A DNA stretch of 64,000 nt from Plasmodiophora brassicae (Eukaryota; Endomyxa; Phytomyxea; Plasmodiophorida; Plasmodiophoridae): contig JASFAU010000011.1 of assembly GCA_039704465.1 (NCBI GenBank), positions 992,001 through 1,056,000 on the forward strand. Reading direction: 5' to 3'. Shown here one piece after another: positions 8,848-19,499 of this stretch. Under the pieces are notes generated by a model. That model searched no databases and was not told where the DNA came from. It saw nothing but the letters and a program-made list of their open reading frames with translations. Every line of letters starts with the position of its first letter. Positions within the stretch are counted from its first letter, which is position 1. Both the position numbers and the translations under genes were made by a program.

Positions 8848-9969
8848 ATGGCCGCTTCACTGCTACCAGCGATGCTTGTCATCGTCGCGGTCGCCGCTCT
8901 CGTCGCGAACGACGTCGCGGCCGGATCCGGTCCCCAGCGCCCGCAAACCGCTACCGGGGACATGCGTCGACGTCTCAGCTCGCCGCCGAGTACGTCGCGA
9001 CCGCCCGCGTTGACGCGGGCGGTCGCGAAGAAGCGCTCCGCTCCGTCTAGCCTGGCCTCCCCGCCGGTATCCAAAGAGCAACGCTTCCACAGGATCCTGA
9101 ACGCGGCGCTCCAGACAATGTTCAAAGGGCACCCACCAGCGGGGCCCGATGCCTGGCTGCCCGCCATCATGAAACGGTCGATCATTGAAGCACGCGACGC
9201 CGGCCGTGCCGTCCTACAGCGCCTGCGCGACAAGGTCGACCGAGCAGAGCAGACGCGAACGGGGCGCCCGTACAAGCTCAACTGCGTCATCTCCCTGTCC
9301 TACATGGTTTCCGCGGGTACGAACGCCTCGTTCCACAAGGTCGTCGGGTTCAACGTCGCCCTGCGCCGCGTCCTGAACACGCGAATCGCGAACGTGGCCG
9401 CCCTGCAGACCGACCTGGCGACGTCATCCGGCGTCACGCTCGCGTCGACGAACCTGAAGGGTCGGCGCGGGCGCCGGTTCCCGATCAACGAGCGCGACAT
9501 GCCGGCGGCCAGCATGTCGTACCCGGCGAACTACGTCGCCGTCAACGACAGCGCCGGCACGTACGTCCGCGCGAGATCGGCCTGCGCCGAGGACCACGTC
9601 GAGTGGTTCGGCAGCGTCAGGCGCTGGACGCCCCTGTTCTACAGCACGGTGCAGCGGGCGCGCGGCGACGCGTTCACCACGTTCCCGCAGTGCGGCAAGT
9701 GCCACCAGGCCTGGGCGCGGCGCGCGCTCACCGACTACGCCGCCAACCAGGACGTCTGCGGGACTGTCGCGCAGTTCGCCGTCGACGTGCACCTGCTGGC
9801 GGCGCGCGCGCACCTCGCGGCGGCGCGCGCCGACCAGCTGATGCGCGTGGACCGCATCGAGCACATTCGGAAAGGGCAGCGCAGGTGCGTCATGACGTGC
9901 GCCTGGAGGAACAACGTGACCGGGGCGGACGCACCCGGGTACCGCCACCGGTCCATCATGAGGCGATAG
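8848..9969 (+). CDS. Secreted basic protein of unknown function
   Basis: 373 aa from the ATG at 8848, intronless. The start is placed so that a signal peptide (MAASLLPAMLVIVAVAALVA) is N-terminal. A Pro/Ser/Arg-rich linker (about 25-75) precedes a long Arg/Ala-rich globular region with several Cys, including KLNCVISLSYMV, RSACAEDHVEWF, a QCGKCHQAW dipeptide-spaced pair, and DVCG and RCVMTC near the end. The C-x2-C pair and even Cys spacing fit an extracellular disulfide protein. Codon use is very GC-rich, like the carrier gene beside it. It converges on that carrier with only 63 bp between stops. No family recognised. Confidence 0.7.
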   Translation: MAASLLPAMLVIVAVAALVANDVAAGSGPQRPQTATGDMRRRLSSPPSTSRPPALTRAVAKKRSAPSSLASPPVSKEQRFHRILNAALQTMFKGHPPAGPDAWLPAIMKRSIIEARDAGRAVLQRLRDKVDRAEQTRTGRPYKLNCVISLSYMVSAGTNASFHKVVGFNVALRRVLNTRIANVAALQTDLATSSGVTLASTNLKGRRGRRFPINERDMPAASMSYPANYVAVNDSAGTYVRARSACAEDHVEWFGSVRRWTPLFYSTVQRARGDAFTTFPQCGKCHQAWARRALTDYAANQDVCGTVAQFAVDVHLLAARAHLAAARADQLMRVDRIEHIRKGQRRCVMTCAWRNNVTGADAPGYRHRSIMRR

Positions 9970-10032
9970 AGTACAGGCGTCCCGCGTTGCAGTGAATTTC
10001 GTCCGATGATGAAATGGCGGCGGGTGGGGATA

Positions 10033-10997
10033 TCAGTCGACGAGCTGGCGGAGCCCTTCGAGGGCGATCAGCGTGATCATGGCGTGCGGCGCGATACGGA
10101 CGTAGTAGGTCGGGAAGCCTTTGTAGAACGCCAGCGGGCCTTCCTCCTTGAAGACGGTGACGGCGCAGTTGATGGGGCCCGAGTACGGCACCTTGCCCTG
10201 CGCGTCCGGCTTCATCTTCTGGATGCGCGTCTTCACGAAGTCGAACGGCAGCGACAGGAACGACGCGAAGAAGCCGGCGATGGCCGACGCGCCGAACGTC
10301 GTCGCGTTCGTCTTGCCGAACCGCGCCTCGAGCATCTCCTTCGCTTGGTCGTACGTCGCCAGCATGCCGACGTTCAGCGCCATGGCACGCGCGACGGTCG
10401 GCATGCTGCCCGCCCACAGGCCGAGCACGCCCTCCTCCTTGATGACACGGGCGAGGGCGTCGACGACGTTCTTGTAGTTGCGACGCTCGGCGGCCGGGAG
10501 GCCTGCATCGGCCTGCATCCGCACCAGGGCGAGGTCGCACGGGTTGCCGATGATCGACCCGAGGCCGCCGGCCAGCAGGCCGGCCGCCGAGCGCTTCGTG
10601 AAGTTCAGCTGCCCCTTGTCGTCCTTCAGCATGTCCGATATGGTCTTGAACAGGCCCATCCGGGCCGTCGTGTACGTCGCCTGACGCAGCAGGCCCGCCG
10701 ACAGCCCGCGGTACAGCGAGAAGAAGCCGTCGTTGGCGATCAGCTTCCTCGTCATCGTGAACGGGTTCGTGATGCCGCCCTTGCCTTCGAGCTGGATCGA
10801 CACCTTGACCATGTCAATCGGCTGGATACACGTCGTGGCGACCATGCCCGACAGCCTGTGCAACAGCGACGGGTCAGAAACGCTCGGACGACGACTGACG
10901 GCAGGACGGCATACCCGCCTAGGACGAACGGCTCGGCGGCCGCCCAGTACGGGTTCTTCGCCGGCTTGGCCGCCGCCGCCCCCTTCTGGTCCGACAT
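10033..10997 (-). CDS. Mitochondrial 2-oxoglutarate/malate-type carrier
   Basis: Two exons (10997-10915 and 10855-10033) joined across a 59-bp intron (GTATGC...CACAG) give 301 aa, the normal SLC25 length. The start MSDQKGAAAAKPAKNPYW leads to EPFVLGGLSGM, the first half-repeat. All three PX[D/E]XX[K/R] signatures are present: QPIDMVKV, NPCDLALVR and LPFDFVKTR. Six transmembrane helices in three tandem repeats follow from the family. The second repeat (SIIGNPCDLALVRMQAD, then a NYKNV-type loop and EEGVLGLWAGSMPT) is typical of the oxoglutarate carrier subgroup, which exchanges 2-oxoglutarate for malate across the inner membrane. Substrate is inferred from similarity. Confidence 0.93.
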
Positions 10998-11441
10998 CGA
11001 TCCACGAAACTGAGGCGGGGCCCGATGCGTTCAACAACGAGTCGCCCCAAAACACCCGCCCCGGACTTGATCCGTTCGCGAATCGCGCGCGGACACCCCC
11101 GCCGCCGGTAAGGGGGGCGAAACGCGCGCGCAGGACGGCGTAACACCTCGCACAGCGCGTGCCGCGTGAGCTGCAGGCGACGGCACTGGGGCACCAGTGG
11201 CGACGCGACTTGCCCGCCCGACCGGTGATGTAACGCCGACCGTGCGAGCTGCAGCGACCGGGACGTGGACCAGTCCGCCGAGGCTGGGAGCGGCGGCGCG
11301 CTGGTTCTTATTACTGTGCTCGGTCGCCGGGAGCGTCGAGGACCGGATCGGGTCGCGCGATCGCCGCGTCGTCGCGTGGTCGTACCCTTCTGGAACGCCG
11401 ACCGTGTGCGGCCTCGTGACCGTTCCGGCTGTTCGCGGGTG

Positions 11442-11713
11442 ATGCAGCCGTTGTCGCGACGGGCCTGGGTGGCGCGTCGAGCCGTCCGTGCGGAGGTGGC
11501 GCTCGGCCATGGTATACGATGATCTGGTCAACCTCACCGATTGAACACGAATTCGGTGATCCAGGGAAGAAACTCGATGAGGTCCTGAACATGCGGAACA
11601 GCGATATCGCCAAACACTTGAGCCTGCCGCCCGTGAAGCTTCACTGCTCCATGCTGGCAGAGGACGCCATCAAGTCGGCCGTCCAGGACTACAGGAAGAA
11701 GCGGGACGGCTGA
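11442..11713 (+). pseudogene. Internally deleted ISCU copy
   Basis: The sequence matches the intact ISCU gene at 14095-14765 from the presequence ATG (11442) to about 11492, then jumps directly to the last intron and final exon. The junction lies at about 11492/11493. Exons 2-4, holding two of the three cluster-ligand cysteines, are gone. Joining the remaining exon 1 to the last exon leaves the wrong phase and an early stop. The final exon is well preserved (LPPVKLHCSML), so the loss is recent. A short product from the ATG at 11519 cannot be a functional scaffold. Confidence 0.9.
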
Positions 11714-11946
11714 CGTCTTCTCCAGCCGGGCAACAGCTAGTAATTCAGGTGCCTCACGTCAACACCTCTCTTGTTTGGAGCACTGTGACATGATTCGACA
11801 GGGCGACAGTCGCTCCTGTGTATGACTCATGTGGGCCTGCACATCTCCCGGCCCGTCCATTGTATTGATTCTTCATGGGTGGCGCACTGGTGTGTGTTCA
11901 GACGGCGGGAGCAGCACATGGCCCGGGTGGTGTTCGCTCGCAACGA

Positions 11947-13441
11947 CTACGTATGCCCTGGGTCAGCCGGCGTGACGCCACCGCGTTTGCTGCGCCGACG
12001 AGGTCGGAACATGGTGACGCGGAACGCGCTGTCAAGAGCACGGCCGGTAATCCCAAGCGACCACGCCAGTGTCCAACCGGGTGGCGTATCGAAGAAATCT
12101 TGCGGTCCAGCGATGATGAGCAGCCCACTGCAGTAGAGGAGCATGGAGAGCGCCAGCCCCAATGCGCAAGCGGCCAAACGACGTAGGACGCGTTGCATGG
12201 GGACTTGGCTGCTGGGAACAACGGCACCGGCCACCGTCGACGTCGTCTTGCGCGCCGTGAGGAAGAACCGGACGGTGGCGATCAGCAGGTTGGTGCCCAG
12301 GGTGAGCTGCATGGTCAGGATGAAGGCCCCGCTGACGGTCGCTACTCCTGAGTTGAGAGAGGACGTTGCGAAATACACGCTGCCGGCGGTGTCGGCGATG
12401 ATGGATGCGACACACAGCAAGCATGTCACCCATGCATAGTCACCGCGAAGCACGCGTGTGACGATGGAGACGTCGTCGACAGGTTCGATGACCGCATGCA
12501 GGTGACGGTACCAGACACGCGCCGACAGGACCGAACAGACCAAGCCCCAGCCGTTGAAGTGCATCATCATATACAGGACAAGGCGATCCGGCAGTGTGCT
12601 GTCGCTGAAGAACCCGCTGGCGGCGTCCACGATACCAATCGTCGTGGAGGTCACCATCTCAATCGCCAAGACTATGTGCGCCGATGAGATTCTCCGGGCA
12701 ATGGTGCCTACCCGAGCAGGCAAACTCCTCCGGGTGCCAGCATCGTCCCGCACAAGCACCATGTGGATGGCGAAGAAATAGGCGGCAACCAATCCGGAGG
12801 CAATGAAGATCAAGCTGGGGATGAAGCGAACGAAGGTCTGGTAGTACCAGGATTGGTACGTGTTGACCCATACGTTCGGATCCGGATAAACGGTTACATT
12901 CGTCCCCGCACTGTCCAACATCGCGTCCATTATTGCCTGCGAAGGCGGGATGAAGTCCAGGTACATCATGGCATGCCAGCGGGTTCGTGCTCCACGCGAG
13001 CCGTCCTGAGCATACCAGTGTACGCCTGGAACGCCGAATTCCGTGTTCTCTGGCATCAATGATGAGCTAGGCGGCCATGCGGAAAGAAAATGTGTTCTTA
13101 CGGTGAATGATGGCAGCGGCGCCGGATGATATATAGTTGAGGTAGACTGTTTCGAACGAACACGTCTGGCTGATGCCAGACGCTAACAAGACGACTTTGT
13201 CCCGGATGAAATTCTCGCCTGCATTGCTTGCGTCGCATATATCACCGAAGGTAATGACCAAAGGGCGCGTAACAGAATCAATGTTGTCCTGCGGCTGCGG
13301 CCCCACGAACAAACTCATTGAAGGCGTATACAGCGAAAGTCCTGCCAGAAGTGGATTGGATGTCCCTGGGAATGTCATCGATCCCCATGCAGCCGAAGCA
13401 GCAAGGAAGGCTGTCAGACACTTCAACGTCATGGCCCACAT
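11947..13441 (-). CDS. PA-domain seven-transmembrane receptor-like protein, copy 1
   Basis: Two exons (13441-13102 and 13049-11947), intron 52 bp (GTAAG...CCAG), about 480 aa. The ATG at 13441 or 13432 gives a signal peptide (MTLKCLTAFLAASAAWG). The ectodomain (about 25-175) resembles a protease-associated domain: DKVVLLASG, a Cys, ETVYLNYISSGAAAIIH, then YPDPN near its end. Seven hydrophobic helices follow (for example FVRFIPSLIFIASGLVAAYF and RRLAACALGLALSMLLYC), ending in a short basic tail. The layout, a PA-like ectodomain on a 7TM core, suggests a surface receptor. A TATATATA box lies about 105 bp upstream (13547-13554). Ligand and coupling are unknown. Confidence 0.82.
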
Positions 13442-14094
13442 GCGGATCGATATGCCGTTCACTGAAATGTGCCTTCGTCACCACCCTAAAACCTTGTCCC
13501 CTGTACGCATCAGCGATCCACGATATTAAAGAAAAGAGGCGTCGTGTATATATAGGTCGCATTTTAACAAAGAGCATTTTAATCGTCTTGTTTCCCAAAC
13601 GACGTCCCTATTGTCTGCATGAGCCTGAGCGCAATCTGGATAGGAATGTCTCGAAACGATTTGTCTCGGCCTCAGCGTAGACTTACAACTCGCCGCTATG
13701 CCGCCAGTTGATGGCTGACCTACATAGAGTAGCGGCCGTGAGATGCATTCGGGAACGGCATACCTGCTGAACACGGTATACTGAAGATGGGAATTACAGC
13801 GAAACCGACGTCATATCAGACGCCACGTGTTACGTAACTAGGAGGCCCTTGGCCGGCAACTAGAGCATTCCGGACAGAGCACGTGCGACAACGCGCGTCC
13901 CGGACGTGCACCAGTCCGCCGAGGCTGGAAGCGGCGGCGCGCGCGTGCGCGCTCGTTCTTTTACTACTATGCTCGGTCGCCGGGAGCGACGAGGACCGGA
14001 TCGGGTCGCGCGATCGCCGCGTCGTCGCGTGGCCGTACCCTTCTGGAACGCCGACCGCGTGCGGCCTCGTGACCGTTCCGGCTGTTCGCGGGTG

Positions 14095-14765
14095 ATGCAG
14101 CGGTTGTCGCGACGGGCCTGGGTGGCGCGTCGAGCCGTCCGTGCGTATCACAAACGCGTCATGTACGGCGCGGTGGCCGGACGGTGTTGCGTGGCCTTGC
14201 TGATTGGTCTGGGTCAGCGATCACTACGAGAACCCGCGCAATGCGGGCACGTTGGACAGGCAGGATCCCAGCGTCGGCACTGGTCTTGTCGGTAGGCGCC
14301 TGCGTTCCCTAGGTGTGTGCCCACGGGACGGTTGTTGACGGCGCCATAGGGGCTCCTGCCTGCGGCGACGTGTTGCGCCTTCAGATCAAGGTTGCGAGAG
14401 AACCGCTTGATGAATCTACTGATCTATCTGACGTCGGGCTGACAGGTTGACAAAGACGGCGTCGTCGAGGATGCCAAATTCAAGACGTTTGGGTGCGGCT
14501 CGGCCATCGCGGCGTCTTCTCTAGCGACCGAATGGATCAGAGGTGGCGCTCGCCCATGGTATACGATGATCGGGTCAACCTACCGATTGAACACGAATAC
14601 TGTGGTGCAGGCAAGAAGCTCGATGAGGTCCTGAAAATCCGGAACAGCGATATCGCCAAACACTTGAGCCTGCCGCCCGTGAAGCTTCACTGCTCCATGC
14701 TGGCGGAGGACGCCATCAAGTCGGCCGTCCAGGACTACAGGAAGAAGCGGGACAGCACTGGCTGA
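14095..14765 (+). CDS. ISCU: Mitochondrial iron-sulfur cluster scaffold ISCU
   Basis: Five exons (14095-14162, 14218-14291, 14350-14390, 14446-14542, 14611-14765) give 144 aa; introns are 55, 58, 55 and 68 bp, all GT-AG. A short Arg-rich presequence (MQRLSRRAWVARRAVRAYH) targets mitochondria. The core has DHYENPRNAGTL, then the three cluster cysteines in GAPACGD, FKTFGCGSAIA and KLHCSML, and the LPPVK motif bound by the mitochondrial Hsp70. It is the platform on which Nfs1 sulfur and iron are assembled into [2Fe-2S] clusters. It is the only intact copy of the duplicated pair and converges on the receptor gene at 15003-16505. Confidence 0.96.
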
Positions 14766-15002
14766 CGTCTTCTCCAGCCTGGCAACAGCTAACAATACAG
14801 GTGCCTCACGTCAACACCTCGCTGGCTTGGAGCACGGTGCCATGATTCCATAGGGCGGCAGTCGCACAAGTGTGCGGCTCATGTGGGCCTGCACATCTCC
14901 CGGCCTGTACTTTGTATTGGTTCTTCATTGGAGGTGCAGTCGTGTGTCTTCAGACGGCCGAAGCAGCGCATGGCCCCGGTGGTGTTCGCTCGCAACCAAC
15001 GA

Positions 15003-16505
15003 CTACGTATGCCCTGGGTCAGCCGACGTGACGCCACAGCGGTTGCTGCGCCGGCGAGGTCGGAACATGGCGACGCGGAACGCGCTGTCGAGAGCACGAC
15101 CGGTGATCCCGAGCGACCACGCCAGTGTCCACCCGGGTGGCGTATCGAAGAAATCTTGCTGCCCAGCGATGATCAACAGCCCACTGCAGTAGAGGAGCAT
15201 GGAGAGCGCTAGTCCCAATGCGCAAGCGGCCAAACGACGTAGGACGCGTTGCATGGGGACTTGGCTGCTGGGAACAACAGCACCGGCCACCGTCGACGTC
15301 GTCGCGTGCGCCGTGACGAAGAACCGGACGGTGGCGATCAGCAGGTTGGTGCCCAGGATGAGCTGCATGGTCAGGATGAAGGCGCCGGCGACGATCGCTA
15401 CTCCTGAGGTGACATGGAACGTTGCGAAATACACGCTGCCGGCGGTGTCGACGATGATGGATGCGACACATAGGAAGCACGTCACCCATACATAGTCACC
15501 GCGAAGCACGCGTGTGACAATGGAGACGTTGCCGACAGGCTCCATGACCGCATGCAGGTGACGGTACCAGACACGCGCGGACACGACCGAACAGGCCAAG
15601 CCCCAGCCGTTAAAGTGCATCATCAAATACAGGACAAGACGATCCGGCAAGGTGCTGCTGCTGAAGAACCCGCTGACGGCGTTCACGACACCAATCGTCG
15701 TGGAGGTCACCATCTCAATCGCCAAGACTGTGTGCGCCGACGTGATTTTCCTGGCAATGGTGCCTACCCGAGCAGGCAAGCTCTTGTTGTTCCGGGAGTC
15801 AGCATCGTCCCGCACAAGCACCATGTGGATGGCGAAGAAATAGGCGGCAACCAGTCCCGAGGCAATGAAGATCAAGCTGGGGATGAAGCGTACGAAGGTC
15901 TGGTAGTACCAGGTTTTGTACGTGTCGACCCATACGTTCGGATCCGGATAAACGGTTACATTCGTCCCCGCACTGTCCAGCATCGCATCCATTATCGCCT
16001 GCGAAGGCGGCATGAAATCCAGGTACATCATGGCATGCCAGCGGGTACGTGCTCCTTGGGAGCCGTCCTGCATATACCAGTATACGCCCGGAACGCCGAA
16101 TTCCGTGTTCTCTGGCATCATGATGATCAGCTAGGCGGCCATGCGGAATGAAAATGTGCTTTTACGGTGAATGATGGCAGCGGCGCCGGATGATATATAG
16201 TTAAGGTAGACTGTTTCAAACGAGCACGTCTGACTGATGCCAGACGCTAACAAGACCACTTTATCTCGAAAGAGATTTTCGCCTGCCGTGCTTGCATCGC
16301 ATATATCACCGAAGGTGATGGCCAAAGGGCGCGTAACAGGGCCAATGTTGTCCTGCGGCTGCGGTCCTACGAACAAACTCATTGAAGGAGTATACAGCGA
16401 AAGGCCTGCCAGAAGTGGATTGGATGTCCCTGGGAATGTCATTGATCCGCATGCAACCGCAGCAGCAAGGGAGGCTGTCATGCACTTCAACGCCATGGCC
16501 CACAT
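15003..16505 (-). CDS. PA-domain seven-transmembrane receptor-like protein, copy 2
   Basis: Two exons (16505-16166 and 16111-15003) with a 54-bp intron give 482 aa. It is a close tandem paralogue of 11947-13441, with the same signal peptide, PA-like ectodomain (DKVVLLASG, SSGAAAIIH) and seven helices. Differences cluster in the loop after TM1 (an inserted DSRNNK), in TM4-5 and in the second exon start region. The frame is intact, so both copies could be expressed. The long TATATATA seen upstream of copy 1 is reduced to TGTGTATAGG here, hinting at different expression. Confidence 0.82.
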
Positions 16506-16842
16506 GCTGAACGATATGCCGTTCACTGAAATGTGCCTTCGTCAACGCCTCCTAAACCATTGTCCCCTGTACGCATCAGCGATCCACGGTATTAAAGAAG
16601 TGAGGCGTCTGTGTATAGGTCGCGTTTTAGAGCGAAACCTGGAATGGAGTTGTAGGGATCTCGGGGCGCGTGCACCTGGACATGTCTTTCGTGAGTGGCC
16701 AACTCTATGAGTTGAAAATGTCTCGAAACGACTTGTCCCGGTCTCAGCGTCGGCTCACAACTCGCCGACTTGCTGCCAGTTGATGGCGGACCTACATAGG
16801 GAGATGCATACCATATCTGCTGAACACGGTACTGAAGATGGG

Positions 16843-17137
16843 TGGTGGCGCTTCGGCAACTACCTACCTAGACCACTCCGGGCAGAGCATGTAAGATAAG
16901 TAATGCCAAACACAGCTGGCGATCAAAGTCTACCTTCATCCGGGATGAACTCGACAGTGGCAGCGGCCATATTGCAGATCATGTCAACGAGCATCACGAA
17001 CAACATAATGAACTAACTAGGCAGAATGATGTTAGCCCAACGCTGAACCGTCGTTCACCGTCGCTCAACTTGCCCAGTATGGGGCAGAGGATAAGCAAGG
17101 ACCGGCCGGATGACCGATAAGAGGCAACAATGGTGTA
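16843..17137. other. Intergenic, no gene seen
   Basis: AT-richer sequence between the duplicated unit and the next minus-strand gene. No exon-like frame; it probably holds the 3' region of the gene ending at 17138. Confidence 0.5.
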
Positions 17138-18591
17138 TTAAAAGCAGGCGACAATAACGGCGACAATCGTCGCGACGTGGATACGGTGCGACGACATTGT
17201 TGAGCTTGTAGACGGTGGGGAAGCCGTGTGAACGGAAGAAGACGATGGTGCCAATCGGTTGGCGAAGACACCTGCGACAACAGCGGCTGCGATCCCGGCG
17301 CCAACCGACGGCCATAACGGTTTCGTTGCGGGTGGGGATGAGGTCGGCGATGCCGTCGGTTGCAACGGTGACGGAACCTGCGACAACGTTGGAGCCTGAC
17401 GACGCAGCAGGAAACCTCCGAGCAATGCGAGAGGAACTAACACCGCCATCGTGGTCCTCCTTAACAATATCGTTTGGTGTTCTGTCTTCACAGGCCGGGC
17501 GTGTGCGGCTGTATTCTCCTGCCACCAGTATCCCGAATTGCCATGGAGGCTTTGTGACCGTTGAGTCTCACGTGGACGCACCAGTGCCGCCGGGACGGCG
17601 GCCATGTAATCCCGCCGAATACCATCAATGATCGCAAGCACTTGCTGCAGGATCTCGATGGCTGTGCCCATTACTGGGACGACAATATGGGCTGTGGCAC
17701 CTGCGAAACCGGGCGACTGCACGAACTCGGACACGCGGTCAAGGTTAGCAAATGCGCAATCGCAAGCGAGAGAGACGATCAAATCGCCGGTAGGCATTCC
17801 GAGCAGATCTGCGACTGGTGGCGAATGGAACCCAGGACCTGAGTAAGCGCTTCAACAAGGCCGCCAACGTCAAGGGCACGAAGTCGAGATAGGAATGCAG
17901 GCATTCCGAGTCGCGCCGAAGCCATCAAGTCCCTCAGGGAATGCCCGACAGCAGAGACGTTGACGGCGCCACCAATGGCATCGAACGAGATGGACGCCCA
18001 CAGATCCTGGACGGCGCTAATGCTATTCTGCGACAAATGCTTGACGAGATGACCAGAAAGACGAGCACTGAATTCTGCCCATTGGCCGTCGTCCTTCAAG
18101 ATGTCCGACACATTCTTGACATGAGTAAAGCTGAGGACGCGATGCAGAATGTGCCTCATCAGAACAGGATCGTTCAGAATCCGTAGGGAGGCCGCTAGGG
18201 CGCGGCATATGTTGCGAAGCGCGCTCTCGAAGCGGTTTACTGTAGTACCTGGATGGTCGTGTAGTTTGGCGACTTGCCGCCAGTCAATGCCGTCGACCAT
18301 CTCCGTGAAGGGTCGCTGACCAGATATGCAATCGACGACTGTATACGTTTCGATGTCGAACGTCGCCCAGAGGACAGGAACCAACGCGGAAGACAGCTGG
18401 AACGCCAGCAAGCGGCAAGACGCGTAAGCTTGATGACGGTCGTCATTGGGGCAGAGCACGCATGACAATGTCTCCGACACGCGGCGCACAAGCGTATCAT
18501 CATCAGGCAATTCCTCAATCCAGGCTGCCGACGCCGGACCGACAACTACGGCTACCGCCCAGAGCAACGTCATGAGCTGCTGCTGCTGCAT
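17138..18591 (-). CDS. Secreted/membrane orphan protein, about 462 aa
   Basis: The ATG at 18591 begins a signal peptide (MTLLWAVAVVVGPASAAW follows a Gln run). Exon 1 (18591-17880) joins exon 2 (17814-17138) across a proposed 65-bp intron (GTGCCC...CACCAG), which restores frame; the junction is my best guess. The extracellular part is helical with an early CVLC pair. The C-terminal third has hydrophobic segments (LVPLALLGGFLL, VGAGIAAAVVAGVF and a final ATIVAVIVACF) separated by a Pro/Ser/Thr linker, so it is probably membrane-anchored. No family recognised. The second exon could instead be a separate small membrane protein. Confidence 0.6.
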
Positions 18592-18638
18592 TGCCCAAAG
18601 TTGCGCCCGCGGACAAACTGCGCGATCCTCAACCGATC

Positions 18639-18646
18639 TATTTATA
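18639..18646 (-). promoter_or_regulatory. TATA box for the gene starting at 18591
   Basis: On the minus strand this reads TATAAATA, about 50 bp upstream of the ATG at 18591, a plausible core promoter. Confidence 0.5.
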
Positions 18647-18689
18647 TCTGGCGCTGGCAAACGTTATCTTGTCGTCGTTCGTCGTATCG

Positions 18690-19128
18690 TGACATTGTAG
18701 CCGAATGATCACCGAGAACATCCTGGCGTTTGAGATTGAATCCCCCTGAGAACCGACCTCGTCCAGACCTTCGACCCCCATGACCGGTGTTGAGCGCGAG
18801 TAGTCAGACGTCGACCAGGGGCCCGACACGCCGGCCGATCGCTGCGACCGTCCAGGTTTGCCATCTCCAGCGGCGTTCGTTCCATGAGTTCCGCGATGCC
18901 GTTCTGCGCTTGTCTGTGCGGGACGTCGCTCATCTCGTGTTTCCTCGAATTCCTTGCTTGTGAACTCGCCCCCGTTGTCGCTTCGCAAACACTTGACTCG
19001 GTGGTCGAAATTATAACGTCCGAGTGCACCAAAGCATTGATCCGAGTCGCCCGCCTTGTTGCATGGTCCGGCATCGTAGCACCTTGACAAACTCTGCATC
19101 CGTCATCGTCTCCCCAGCTGTCTTTCAA
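18690..19128 (-). pseudogene. Ty1/copia integrase relic
   Basis: Pieces of a copia polyprotein lie in order but in different frames: a zinc-finger-like CRVCQGATM, ALVHSDV, the integrase core VKCLRSDNGGEFTSKEFEE, and a piece aligning with the usual PHxxxQNGxAE region (DVPHRQAQNGIAELMERT). Frameshifts break all of them. No LTRs were found. Confidence 0.75.
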
Positions 19129-19179
19129 TCCGGCCTGCCGACATCGGGTCGGGCCGACCTTGTCTTCCTACATAGGTAG

Positions 19180-19420
19180 TAGGTACGTCCTTTCGATGCT
19201 TGATGCAGTATGTTCTTCGGCATCTGGTCAAAACCCGAAACTGCCCTGTGCCCAGCGGTCGCATCGGCCAGTACCGACTACAGAGGGTTTGGACCCCGTG
19301 TCGAGCGACGACGATGTGGCAACGACCCGTCTAACACCCGCCGATGAGCAATTAGATGCTGTGCGTCCTGAGTGTGACGAAGCGCACCCGGCGCTACTTC
19401 GTCTGTGCGGGTACGTGAGG
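19180..19420. repeat. Dispersed repeat holding the empty Ty3 target site
   Basis: This segment recurs as 23800-23880 plus 24555-24685 (shared strings such as GGACCCCGTGTCGAGCGACG and CTGTGCGGGTAC) and continues at 30826 onward. Here it is uninterrupted at CGGGTACGTGAGGAC (about 19408), exactly where the Ty3 element inserted in the other copy. Confidence 0.8.
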
Positions 19421-19499
19421 ACTACAGCTCTGTTTTATAACGCTTACCGGGAGGGTAGGCGTTCTATAACGTAAAGATAATGATAGGGAATATGTCAGT

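Larger units (their letters stand above)
11240..16842. repeat. Tandem duplication of the ISCU / PA-7TM gene pair
   Basis: Unit 1 (about 11240-13795) and unit 2 (about 13890-16842) align along their whole length in the same order: an ISCU promoter and gene on plus, then a PA-7TM receptor on minus, then the receptor's upstream region. Differences are scattered substitutions, small indels and one deletion of about 400 bp that removes the middle ISCU exons from unit 1. Confidence 0.9.

Noticed and set aside
9424..9948. Long minus-strand frame opposite the 373-aa secreted gene
   Set aside because: It lacks a signal, domain or promoter; the plus frame has a signal peptide and Cys pattern. Typical GC-rich antisense frame.
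10006..11013. 335-codon plus frame opposite the mitochondrial carrier
   Set aside because: The minus strand has all three carrier signatures; this is its antisense.
15552..16151. 199-codon plus frame within PA-7TM copy 2
   Set aside because: Antisense of the receptor's transmembrane region; it recurs only because the gene is duplicated.
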